A DNA stretch of 64,000 nucleotides from Apoda limacodes (Eukaryota > Arthropoda > Insecta > Lepidoptera > Limacodidae), in contig OX291557.1 of assembly GCA_946406115.1 (NCBI GenBank), positions 4,000,501 through 4,064,500 of the forward strand, written 5' to 3'. Below, in pieces: positions 46,889 through 57,759 of this stretch. Position 1 is the stretch's first letter. Each line of letters starts with the position of its first letter. The position numbers and the translations under genes are program-made. The notes beneath the pieces are model-generated. The model had not been told where the DNA came from, made no database searches, and saw nothing but the letters and a program-made list of their open reading frames with translations.

Positions 46889-47170
46889 GATGCTCACGGC
46901 TACTTTCTCCCATCGCACCGCTCGCCATCGGCAGCATTCATTCTCACACTCTAGAAGCGAAATAGTCGCGTACAGTGCGGTTTCAGAGAAACTTCCTCCC
47001 GCGAACGCTCGGGTTGTGGAATGAGCTCCCTGCCAAGGTTTTCTCTAACAACTACAGTATGAGGTTCTACAAGAAAGAAGTTAGATTTTTAAAGGGTCGG
47101 CAACGCGCGGGTGATACCCCTAGTGTTGCAAGCGTCCATAGGACACGGTGTTTGAAACCTTAATGGTTTT
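46889..47170 (+). pseudogene. LINE 3' end, CR1/Jockey-like (copy 4, opposite strand)
   Basis: Plus strand carries MRFQRNFLPRTLGLWNELPA (46975-47034) and SFLKGR-like text, then GGGTCGGCAACGCGCGGGTG and TGTTGCAAGCGTCCATAGG. Head-to-head with copy 3 at about 560 bp distance. Truncated. Confidence 0.8.
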
Positions 47171-47609
47171 ATTATTAAAAAAAGAAACAACATATTGAAA
47201 TAATTACTTTCCACTGACCAATATATAAAGACTTAATGACTTAATATATACAGAGAGAGAGAGAGAGAAGAGAGTTATTTATGTCGCTGTAAATCTCCGA
47301 AACCACAAATTATTTTTACTTTTCCCAGACTAGCTTTTGTCAGCGGTTCCACCCGCCCTAAATTCGGTTATCGGTGTAAGATTCAACGGTAACTCCAACT
47401 TATTATATAAAAAACCGACTCACACTTGACGTTTTCAAGTAGCCTATGTCCTTTCTCGGGACTCAAACTATCTCCATGCCAAATTACATCTTAATCGGTA
47501 CAGCGGCTTAAGCTTGAAGAGGAATCAGACAGACAGATAAAATTAGTATGGATGGACATAGGTTATAGGTTTTATTTAGGTTATATAATTCCTTTAAATG
47601 AGCAATTCT

Positions 47610-47647
<38 letters not shown>

Positions 47648-49562
47648 ATCTCGGAAACGGCTCCTGAGCGTTACATCGATCTAGCTTTTCTCTAGTTCCA
47701 TTTTTAGAAAACGTCGTTTTATCCGCAAAGCATCTTTACTATTATCATTTTGTGCCACAAAACTGAAAGGTAGTGTTAACTTAACACAAAATCTTCATCT
47801 ATCGCTGCGGTGATTGAAACATTTTCTAACAATATCCACATTCCAAATTGAAATTACTTGCGTCCCTAGGGATTAATAGTGCAACTTTAATCCCTAAGTA
47901 AGAGGAACCAACCAGCTATTTTTTTACTCGGGCGACTTATATTGAATCCCTCGCTACACTCAAGATGCGAAATTGTGCTCCCTTGTAATATTACTGTAAA
48001 TCTACTATTAAATTCTGAAAACTTACACAAGTATTGGAAGTTGGGGATTAATTTCAAACTAATTAATTTTAAAAACCGTGTAATTAGTTATTGAAAAACT
48101 GAAATAGGTAAACAAAAACTAAACGAAACACATTAACAAATGACCTTCATGGCGTGTCGAACTATTGTTCAAATGTAACCTTGAAACCAATCGTTGTAAC
48201 CGTGCACTACTTGTCCCAAAAATGAGAATGACCAGTTTACTTCTGAGTTTACGTTACAATATGACTTAGATATAAGACACCATGATAATCAAGTAGACCC
48301 TGGTCAGCCTGAGGCACATCGATTGTGACTTTATTGTTGTCAATAATTTTATAGGCCAATGTAATAAAGTAAAAGCAACTTTTCTTGAGAATATTTTTTT
48401 TTATATTTGTGAATTTATACATGAATTTTTTTTCATTCAGTTTTTGGACGACAAAAACAAACCGCTGGACTGATTTTGCTCAAACTATTTTCAGATCTAA
48501 GTCGTGACCTGGCTTATCGATTAATATGCGCGCGAGAGAAATTTGGTCCTTTGGTTCATGAGATATCGAGGGGCAAAATAATAACTAACATACATACACA
48601 TACACACGCGCACACACACACACGATTCTCCAGGTTTCAAAGCGTAAGGAAAACGCAAATTTTGCGATTTCTATTTTGGAAGCTTTTATAATAACTTTTT
48701 CAAGAGAGTTAAAAATTACAGTGTGTAAACTATTAGTTTCTGGCCAAGCTGACCAGGGGTCCGGTATTTTCAGGACGCCCTGTTTTTCAGGTGTGTATTT
48801 TTGCAGTGCTTCTTATTTTACGGGTTTGAGGAGAAAATTATTCTATCACACGATGGTAGGTAATACTATTCCTTATTCTGTGCCAAGCGTACGTATTGTT
48901 TGGCGGGCGCCTTAACACTAAAAGCATTTTTTTTTTTTATTATACCACCTTACTCCCAAAAAATTGAATTTAAACCAAGGTTTTCGTAATTCGTGACAAA
49001 ACTCTACTTGTTTAGAAATTTACAAATCAATTAATATCAACAGTTTATTATTGTGAAACAATTATTAAGTTAAACACAAAAAATCAATTTTGCAAACACA
49101 GGTTTTAATTCGATGCGGTGAGGATCGACAACTGAAATCCTACAGACGATTCGAGCTATCTTTATGCAAAATTTCACGGTGGGCTTCTGCAGTGTAAATC
49201 AAACTTTGATTAGTCATATTGTTTTGTTTATGTGTATACTTCAAATGAACAAGACTAAAAATAAACAACGATCAAAGATAAGATGTTCATATTCGTAGAA
49301 AAAGGGCAGGGAAGCTGCACGTCTTCATAGACAATGCAAAAACGTTTATCCTTCCCCTAGTTTCCTTTACCAAGTCCGATTTTCATAATTATGAAAATGT
49401 TAAAAACTAGGACTGTGCGTTTTGATTTTAAATAAATAGCTGCAGTTGAATACTTCAATACTTACAAATATGTTAATTTGCAAATATTTTTAATTGTATT
49501 GCATACAAAATTTCTTTAAAATCTAATTATAAGGCCTTTTTTGTAAAATCTGCAATATTTTT
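47171..49562. other. No gene; repeats and microsatellites
   Basis: 47257-47272 is (GA)n. 47330-47560 is a reverse copy of the dispersed repeat ending CGGTTCCACCCGCCCTAAAT. 47611-47642 is (AT)n. 48594-48622 is a (CA)n tract inside another dispersed repeat (about 48440-48690). No supported gene. Confidence 0.55.
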
Positions 49563-49700
49563 CTGAAGGGTCGGCAACGCGCGAGTGATACCCTTGGTGT
49601 TGCAAGCGTCTATAGGCTACGGTGACCGCTTACCATCAGGCGGACCGTAGGCTTGTTTGCTACCTTAGTGGTATATAAAAAAAAAAAAAAAAAAAAAAAT
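49563..49700 (+). mobile_element. LINE 3' terminus with poly-A tail (copy 5)
   Basis: AAGGGTCGGCAACGCGCGAG, TGTTGCAAGCGTCTATAGGC, CGCTTACCATCAGGCGGACC, TTGTTTGCTACCTTAGTGG, then about 22 A residues. This is the extreme 3' end of the same LINE as copies 1-4 and shows its true terminus. Confidence 0.85.
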
Positions 49701-50124
49701 CGCAGAAAATGTTTAGAGGAGATATCGCATTTTAGATGAAAACCTGCAGCATCATTATAGATAAAAATATATTGATTTGAAAACCAAATTTACCTTAACC
49801 TAAAATTTTTTAGTTGTAACATCGAAGTGGAAACTATTCCCACTTCTTTGTGTAATCAAAAAATAGTACATAGTGAGATAACCTTCTCCATCCGGTCATA
49901 GGTTTCTGCCTGAGTTCTTCCTCGCTCAGACCGTAAAGGCCAATACAGGCCAACAGCCAGGCGTTCACCATCAGGTAACAGATGACAATCACCCGAAACG
50001 GTAACAAAATTACCGTGAATATCGCCGTCTAGAACAAAAAAAAAATTGTTACCTTAACCGATTTCAAAGAGAAGGTTTTTTTTGTATGTATTTTACGCAA
50101 AATCTTTATCGATTTAAGTGCTTT
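49701..50124. other. No gene; possible unclassified repeat
   Basis: 49880-50030 is GC-richer (CCATCCGGTCATAGGTTTCT, CAGGCGTTCACCATCAGGTA) and looks repeat-derived. No second copy seen here. Confidence 0.4.
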
Positions 50125-50415
50125 TTAGGGTTCCGTACCTGAAAGGTAATATGGAACCCTATTACTAAGGCTTCGCTGTCCGTCCGTCCGTCTGTCACCA
50201 GGCTGTATCACATGAACCGATTTAGTTAGCCAGTTGAAATTTTCACAGAAGATGTATTTCTGTTGCCGCTATAACAACAAATACAAAAAAACAGAAAAAA
50301 ATAAATATTTAAGGGGGCTCCCATACCACATACGTGATTTTTTACCCGTTTTTGTAGATAATAGTACGGAACCCTTCATGCGCGACTCCGACTCGCACTT
50401 GGCCGATTTTTTACA
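50125..50415 (-). repeat. Interspersed repeat, GGTTCCGTACC family, short copy
   Basis: Plus strand starts TTAGGGTTCCGTACCTGAAA and ends TCCGACTCGCACTTGGCCGA. Interior CTGTCCGTCCGTCC and AAATATTTAAGGGGGCTCCC matches 22845-23240. Confidence 0.8.
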
Positions 50416-51255
50416 CATGAGGAAGGGTTTGCCTACAGACACTACCTACAGATTGATCTTATTTAATTTGCTAATGCCAATCGCTTATTCAATTTTGTGG
50501 TTACTATATTTACTTAGAACACAGCATATCGAGTAAGTTCTCGTGTCTCGTTCTCTCGTTCTCGAACATCATGTCCGGTCAAGGCTAATAGAGCGAGATA
50601 GCGCTAGATTCATCTTAACCTGTCACACTTACGCACCGCTTATACGCGATGGGAATATATGTATATATGTATTTATTATTTATGTGTATGATTTAGAATT
50701 ATTATATACGTAAGCCATTAATAGTTATTCCATTATCGGAATATGTGTAAAACTATTTATTTTGTTTGAATGATGCGAGTTTTTTAAAAACACTTCAACA
50801 TAAACTTTCTCTTCTCATTCGAAAGTGCAAACATTTCGCGACATCACTTGTGGCTAGACATCACTTTTTAACACTTAAAGCTAACCTATTTATACTACCA
50901 CTATTACTTTTTAACAAGTTAATTAAATAAACAAAAAACGGAACGGCAAAAGAATTAAGAACTAAATGTAATAAGCAAGTGCAACTAAACATACCAAATA
51001 TTTAACTAAGTAAAAGCATAGTTTCAGCAATCTGTAGGCAAGGGCGTCGCCAGCTTATGACTAAGGGCAATATTATGGAGGATAAAAAATATGCATGTAA
51101 CGTTACACTTTGGAAGTCTTTGTCTCAATGACGATTGTAATAAGAACGGTTATGATGTCAATGTATAGAACTTCACAAGCCCTCGACAGCACAATAACTA
51201 AATCAAACTTTTAGACACTGTAATAATTATTTATTTTAACAAAAATAATATTTAA
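50416..51255. other. No gene seen
   Basis: AT-rich. Near 51035-51075 (GCAAGGGCGTCGCCAGCTTA) it resembles the head of the 18616 repeat. Confidence 0.5.
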
Positions 51256-53290
51256 TTAAAACATAACCTGCGGGGATTTCGCAAAACTTTCAACCACTTT
51301 ATCATTAAAACTATTTAGGTTTTTATTTATTATAGCTCTGTGTACACTCATTATGGCCAGACCATTAAGGCGATCTTCTGCCATGGTGCTTCTTAGCCAT
51401 GTTTTTAGTCTTCTGAGGCTGCTAAAGGATCGCTTTACTGTACAGGTCGTGCATGGTAAAGCGATCAAAATTTTCGATGCTTTTTCCGTTTCGGGAAAGA
51501 AGGAATTTGTTTCTTTTAGGACATCAACAACTGTTAGATTTGTTAGATCTATTACCTATCGTGCCACAATTGCTGCCAAAGTTCGATTTCATTCTTTATG
51601 TTCGGTAAATCATAAAACTGGGCAACTGATTCACAAGTTTGTTTCAGATTTTCAGTTGTCATCTTTTGGATCTGCGCCGGGTGTAACTTTGATAATGCGA
51701 ATGATGGCGTGTTTTCTTCAGCAAAACGTACGTCAAGGGAGGTTATAATTGAATCCAAGTATAGTATTACTTAAGACCTTTTCCAGTGTTCTGAAGGGCT
51801 TTCTGCCGGATGATTGCTTATACGACGTTGTTTCCCTGTAATACGCGGCATTGATATTTTTCCCTGTAATCCTCCAGTCCGACTTTCTCCGAAACAGCAG
51901 TAGCTACCTTTATAATTTCGTCGGTCACTTTTTCCGGATTTTGCATTGTCGGTTTTTAATTAAAAGTAAAATCATTTTAACGTGTTCCGAGGCTTTGACC
52001 ACGTCCAAAGCTACAGATTGGAGTAAGTTAACAACGGGTTCCATCAAAGCCGAGTATTTGGCTTCCAAAATAATCCCGAGAATGAAAGAAATTCTGCAAG
52101 TAGCCGCATGCAGTTGGAAGGCACTTTTCCGAGTAGCACTATTTCCTTCCTGAGATAATGTTTGTAAGGCTTCCAGAATGATTGGAAGATTTTTTTTAAA
52201 AACTCTGATGGTTTTGTATTTTTCACTCCGTGTTGTCTCGCAAAGTCTGGCAATATTAGGTATCAACTTCCTCCTCAAAACTGATTCCCGAAAAAGTTTA
52301 AAGTATCTTTGGTGGTTTCCATGGCATTTCTAATTTCAGGAAGTGAATTTAGATCATTGATACCTAGATTCAGTTTGTGGGACGAGCAATGAAAGTAGAT
52401 GGCTTTGGTGTACTTTTTGCTTAAGATCGCTTGTACCCCGTCTCTTTCTGACATCGTTGATCAACCATCAAAACCAAAACCAACGCATTTATTTATAATT
52501 AGATCTTCTTCTATCAAAAACTCATCTATGCTATGTGCAATCGATTTCGCATCCAAATCTTTTAGCTCAATGAGTCCGACAAACATTCCTTGGACTTCCT
52601 GTGTTTCTTCATCAAAATATCGCATCCCAATCGACAGTTGAAATCCAGAAATATCAGCTAATACTGAACGGTAGCTTGAATTCTTTTTTCCTTGCTCAAT
52701 GTGTTTCTTTAAAATCAAATCTCCCGCGTCAATTCGCAGCCTGTATAAATCCTCGAGAATACCTTCACCATAATGTTTACCTCCCAGTGCTAAGTCGTGT
52801 GACCCGCAAAACGTAATGCAGGAAATAATAGATTGTATAATTTTGTGATTTTCTTCATTAATTCCCTGGGAATATTTGTTCTGTTGCAAATCGACAGGCA
52901 CACCTTCGAGAAAAGATTTAGCAGCTTTTAATGCTTCCTTATGGCAGTGGGTTTCAATGTTAATATCTTTGAACTTACAAATATATACAAAATATTTTAT
53001 ATTATAAATATTTACAAAATGCTCCTTTTTGGCGCCTGGAATATACCAACCACAGAGAGTATGTTTCCAACCAAGAATAATGAAATTTTCTCTTTAAATG
53101 TTTTGCATCTTCCGCAGTTATAGGTCGCGGAAGGGGACCAACAGTTTTCAATTAATTCCTTCTTCTTTTGGGTTAATAACATGTGTGCCCGTCCAACATA
53201 TCGCCCGATATCATTTTCATTGCAGTCATACTCATCCATCAATGAATCAGGATTCGGCGCCAGAGCCAGATATCTAGAGGAACTTGATCT
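51256..53290 (-). pseudogene. hAT-superfamily transposase (ZMYM1-like), broken
   Basis: Minus strand, N to C. A start region with DSLMDEYDCNENDIGRYVG and ENCWSPSATYNCGRCKTF (about 53260-53100) matches the TTF-type finger region. The best piece, 52901-52461, has INEENHKIIQSIISCITFCG, HYGEGILEDLYRLRIDAGD and FVGLIELKDLDAKSIAHSID. It stops at TGA 52463-52461. HCSSHKLNLGINDLNSLPEI follows (about 52395-52340), then 52278-51925, 51758-51552 and the C-terminal dimerisation block TCTVKRSFSSLRRLKTWLRS before MAEDRLNGLA (about 51445-51360). Frameshifts near 53090, 52290 and 51800 plus the stop show it is inactive. Ends with inverted repeats were not found. Confidence 0.88.
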
Positions 53291-53839
53291 AGGTAGTTCC
53301 TGCGGCTGAATATAACCTGTTGTGGTAGTGGTGACGATGAAGACACATGCGATATTGTCGTCACTTTGTCCTGTTCATCGCTGTCGCTACTTGATACATC
53401 AGTTTTTTTTTCGTTTCAAACTTCCTGCAAATAAAACTTTTTGGAATTAATTTTTTTTTTACGGGAGAGCAGTTTTGTTCAATTACTTATAAACATTATC
53501 TCAGGAAGCTTTTTAAGCCTTTTTATATCAGGGATCTGTTTTAATTTGTATTTAATTAAACCACAAATATAATTGATGTTTTGTTTTCATAATTAATTAC
53601 CGAAAACGAAACCACTGTTTAGTTAACGTTAAAGTCATAGAGATTGAATCAATAAACACGTTTTTAATAAAATAATAGTTTTTCTTAACATTTGCCTCGC
53701 ACATAATCGATCCTTTCTTTCCACATCAAAAATATGCCAGATAAAATTAAAAATTATATTCTTAACGATTATTATACGTCTCTAGCTAGTATATCCGTTA
53801 CCAAAGCTATGTGCATTTTTATTTCTTTATTTTTTTATT
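53291..53839. other. hAT flank, no gene seen
   Basis: Probably includes the decayed 5' region of the hAT gene (53291-53410). The rest is AT-rich. Confidence 0.45.
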
Positions 53840-54390
53840 ATCAGTCGTATATGTTTATTTCTTCATCAAACAAAATACAATTTGCTATTTTTATTCATAG
53901 AACCATTCAAATAAATTAAATGAGTCTTTCGTTTTTATTTATTTATTAATTATATAGAATAAAATTATGCTTTACAATATTTTAGTAATACTTAAAGTAA
54001 TACAACAAAACTTTCTCAAAAAAATTTAACAGGTTTAACTAAATTTAATCAAACTCAACAAAACGAAGTCTTAACTAAAGAAACTAGTAGCTGTTACAGT
54101 TTTTTAAAAAAGTAAAGACATTTATAAACATTTGAATACAGAAAAACACAAAACTATAACTAACATAAGAAACCAATCATTTTCTTTAAAAATATCTACA
54201 TTTTTTGTGACATCAAGTCCGGTAGACTTCCAAATTCGAGCAGCTGAAGGCGCGCTCGTTTATCAAACAGTCAACCATCACATGTCCTTTAATTCTCCGG
54301 ACTGTATTGCGCTCTCAATTGCTAAACATTCTAAGAGTCAGATACCGCAAAAAAACTGTCATGTAGTCGTACTAAAGCTACAACAATAGC
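53840..54390 (+). mobile_element. hAT-like element fragment (copy 2)
   Basis: 53840-53945 and 54165-54360 match 24180-24290 and 24845-25010 in order. The second block reads STFFVTSSPVDFQIRAAEGA, then NHHMSFNSPDCIALSIAKHS. This resembles the N-terminal region of hAT transposases in which a short VKHH-S-F-S-DC motif follows the BED finger. Stops follow. Assignment is tentative. Confidence 0.5.
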
Positions 54391-56390
54391 TACAACTTTA
54401 GCTATGTGTGCACAAAAGCGATAGCGTTCATAGAAACGCTGATACCCGACCGAGTAAAGAAGTTATTGTGCGGACAGACCCTTCGATATCTGTGGCACAA
54501 GGTTTTGCCCGTGACAAGGAGTTTCTTCTTAGGCGCTTGAGATATTAAAACGCGTATATGCACACAACAGACCGATTTTATTTTTTAGCTTATGCTTCTA
54601 ACTTAATTCTAACACATATTTACAAATATTTCACTTTAAACAATATAGATTAGTATCTGATGGAAACTTCTTGAAGCTTCTTGATTGACTGAACACAAAT
54701 TCAAAATTTGTTCTATATTTATAATAAAAATGAAAAACCCCATCAGAGGGAGAGGTTGTTCCATAGAACCTTCTAGATTTACTACTTAACTTATTGTACT
54801 TACTGTGGTGACTGAAAATCTAGCCTACACAAAAACTTAGTGAAAGACAACATATAGAAGTCGATATAGACATATATCGAAAGTGTAGGTATATCTACCT
54901 AGCTATAAATCGCTACTGACAGTTGGGGTCTCTATCGGCTATTGCTATCACAGTCACACGATTTGCGGCTTGACTATAAAATAACGCTGTTTTACATTTT
55001 TAGGTTTTATAGCCAAACGGTAGGAGCTAGAATGACGATTTAGGTGTCCTAAGATAGAGCTTTCGGAGGCGGTTCCAACGACGTATAGTGGTATGTTCCA
55101 TCGTCTACGGTTAGGCCGTAGTGAGAGAAGAGCTGGAATTCTAGCTCTCAGGACTTTCTGCCTACACTAGATGACTACAGACTTTGAATTTGCTATATGT
55201 CAAAAAATGGACCTAAAATTACATACCTTTCAGTGTGTTTGGTGTCTGTCAGTATGTTAAATCATGAAAAAATGTGTGATACAAGTTTTCAGGATTTTCC
55301 TTGTGCTCCTGTACTTCAGGGCTTAAAGTTACCTGTATGAAACCGATTTATCTCGGTAGATGCCTATGAAGGGTATCTTGTGATGTATTTATCTTTATCC
55401 TATGTAACCCGGTTGCTGAGTTATAAGCTATTGTATTTCATAAGTTTACACGTAATTTGCGCTCTAATCATACTACTTATCGTAACGGTATAGATACCTA
55501 CGTGTAGGGGCAAAGGTGTGCTTTTAACCTGTAATGCTTATTTTAGGCATAGCCTAAGGACTTAATGACCCTAGCCAGGTAAAGTTTTAGACAGTCTTTC
55601 TCTTTTTTACCCATAGACCCATTCCTGTTGTATCTCTATCGCAGTCTATTATCAGAGGAGTGAGGGAGAAAGAATGTACAATACTCAACACGCTTACTAT
55701 TTTCACCTGTAACTTAATAACCGTACATACGGTCTATATAGAACTTTACATATTAGTTCTGTACATTTTTGCACAACAAATGGCATATGTTTTACATACA
55801 TATATTAAACTAAATTTCCCGCTTTTTTGGGGATAGTCGTGCGTACAAAGTTGACAACATGTCGGTACTCACACAATATTATTTTTGATATCAACAAATA
55901 GTAAAGAGGGGAAATGAAACAAACCTACTCCACTTTTACCTAACTTAATACAAATTCACACTTATTATTATTACATGTTTTTAAATCGAAACTAGTCCCT
56001 ATAAGGAAAATAGTTTTATTGTGTAAATATATACTTAATATTAACTTATTATTACAAAACATTACATGACAAAAATTATGCATTTTTATATAAATGTTTT
56101 TGGATGCAATTTGTGTTGCATTCTTGCAGCGGTGATAACAGTTATCTTTAATGTATAATTTCACAGTAATGTGTAACTTACATACTTGGTCGAACACTAA
56201 CGTTTGTTATCGTATTATCGTTTTCGTTATTATTCTTATTTGGCTAGAGACCCAGGAGTTTTAAGCCCTTTGTCGATTGCCGGACATAAAAACGATAGTA
56301 GAGGTGATGATTCGTTGGTTCTGGCGCACTACCCCCCAACCTCAACCCCTCGCCTAAAAAAAAGCTCACCAACTTTTTCCTGCTTTGTAC
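54391..56390. other. No gene seen; the Polinton left end probably lies in its right half
   Basis: No coding signal. The terminal inverted repeat of the Polinton should start somewhere in this stretch or just after it, but its partner is outside the window, so the boundary and the target duplication cannot be set. Confidence 0.5.
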
Positions 56391-56602
56391 GACTCGCGCT
56401 TGACCTCTCTCAAAACCACCCCTGTGTCTGGGGTGTGGCGACTCGCGCTTGACCACTCTCAAAACCACCCCTGTGTCTGGGGTGTGGCGACTCGCGCTTG
56501 ACCACTCTCAAAACCACCCCTGTGTCTGGGGTGTGGCGACTCGCGCTTGACCACTCTCAAAACCACCCCCTGTGTCTGGGATACGTCGACTCACGCTTGA
56601 CC
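56391..56602 (+). repeat. 49-bp tandem repeat array, about 4.3 units
   Basis: Units start at 56391, 56440, 56489 and 56538 with GACTCGCGCTTGACC, CTCTCAAAACCACCCC and TGTGTCTGGGGTGTGGC. The fourth unit is 50 bp and diverges at its end, and a partial unit starts at 56588. It is GC-rich in AT-rich surroundings, about 200 bp upstream of the first Polinton promoter. Tandem repeats inside terminal repeats are common in Polintons, so it may mark the left terminal region (inference). Confidence 0.92.
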
Positions 56603-56798
56603 AGAACTACCACATGACATCACTGTGGGTTCTGTGTAATTTTGTTAAGTAGTTATATCATTATCGTAATGGGTCTATCGTATTTTTCCGTTTATTAGTT
56701 ATTCTTATTTAATTACAAATGTCGTGAGTGCGATAATGATGTTTGTGGTGACATTTCTAATACCTTTTTAATTATATTTGTACTTGTAAGATAAATCG

Positions 56799-56806
56799 TA
56801 TATATA
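56799..56806 (+). promoter_or_regulatory. TATA box of the first Polinton gene
   Basis: TATATATA in CGTATATATAGGA, 103 bp before the ATG at 56902. A start site about 30 bp downstream would fall near TATTCATTCGAG. Confidence 0.55.
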
Positions 56807-56901
56807 GGATCCATAAACACTAGTCGATAGTATTCATTCGAGTTACAATTTATCATCAAGTGTGATACTGAGGCTGGTTCTATTTCCTTCAAAAAAAAGC
56901 T

Positions 56902-57555
56902 ATGGAGGTATGTGTTTTTTTGCTTTATAATTCTTTATCTATATTTATTATATATTACAGACCCTCAAAACTATGTGTTTGTTTGAATGTCTATTACTTA
57001 AACCAATTTTGTTTAGGTTTTCACTTTAGGTAAATTTTTTATTCAAATTATTATACAAATATGTTTTTAAAGCATAGGCTTATTTTATTACAGAATTCAA
57101 CATTTAACGTAATGGAAGAAAACACGTTCAAGCATTACTACTACGCTACATCGGATGATGAGCAATCAACTGAGAAGGCCTTAAAAACAACAAAGCTCAA
57201 ACGGTCTCGTCGAAATAGTATCGACTCATTCTTTGAGGGGACCAATCAGAAGAAAAAGAAACTCAGCTCTACAGTGGCGAGATCTTCAAAAGATGGTATC
57301 CCTGGTGTCACATACTTGTCTACTAATAATGATGATGGGGCTCATGCTACACATTTGATAAAAATTGAGGTGTATGACCTCATAAAATTGAAAAAAGTAC
57401 CAGTAGATGAACATTGGAAACCCTCAGAAGTGAGGACCAAATATTATACGGATACAAAAGATGAAAAATATGAGCAAACGAAGGGTATCATATTTGATAT
57501 CACGAAGCAAATAGCAGAAACCAATAACTGTAAAAAATACTTTTTTAAAAAGTAA
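56902..57555 (+). CDS. Polinton orphan protein, about 155 residues, with 5' intron
   Basis: Two exons: ATG at 56902 with only two codons, then 57094-57555. The intron (56908-57093) has a GTATGT donor and a TTTTATTACAG acceptor, and the frame stays open across the join. A start at the internal ATG 57112 would give 147 residues. Visible: an acidic start with YYYATSDDE, a basic stretch KLKRSRRNSIDSFF and NQKKKKL (possible nuclear signal), then a conserved-looking IPGVTYLST, and IKIEVYDLIKLKKVPVDEHW. It ends in KKYFFKK. No family recognised. It is the first gene of the element, so an early or regulatory role is conceivable but unsupported. Confidence 0.7.
56908..57093 (+). other. Intron in the first Polinton gene
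   Basis: GTATGTG at 56908 and TTTTATTACAG ending at 57093; 186 bp, AT-rich. Removal keeps the frame. An alternative acceptor TATATTACAG near 56961 would lead to a stop. Confidence 0.65.
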
Positions 57556-57678
57556 TCTCTAATAGCTAAATTAATTTATAAGAACCATCGTTACAAAATT
57601 TTATGAGTATCTAATTGATAAGTAACGAGCAACTATTAATTAACCATCAACTAATATAGTAATCACCTTATCGACTTG

Positions 57679-57688
57679 TATATATAAG
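57679..57688 (+). promoter_or_regulatory. TATA box of the polymerase gene
   Basis: TATATATAAG, 81 bp upstream of the ATG at 57760. It is nearly the same sequence and distance as at 56799 and 61793. Confidence 0.6.
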
Positions 57689-57759
57689 AGAAAAATCGAA
57701 CATTATATTTATTATTAATTCATCATTCACAAGCAAAGCTAAACTGGTTTATTTCAACC

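Noticed and set aside
56391..56602. CRISPR-like 49-bp direct repeats
   Set aside because: Tandem units are contiguous with no variable spacers; it is a minisatellite at the edge of a Polinton.
57061..57111. Start of the first Polinton gene at ATG 57061
   Set aside because: It reads through the apparent splice acceptor at 57091-57093; the upstream ATG with spliced exon has a TATA box at a suitable distance and keeps the frame.
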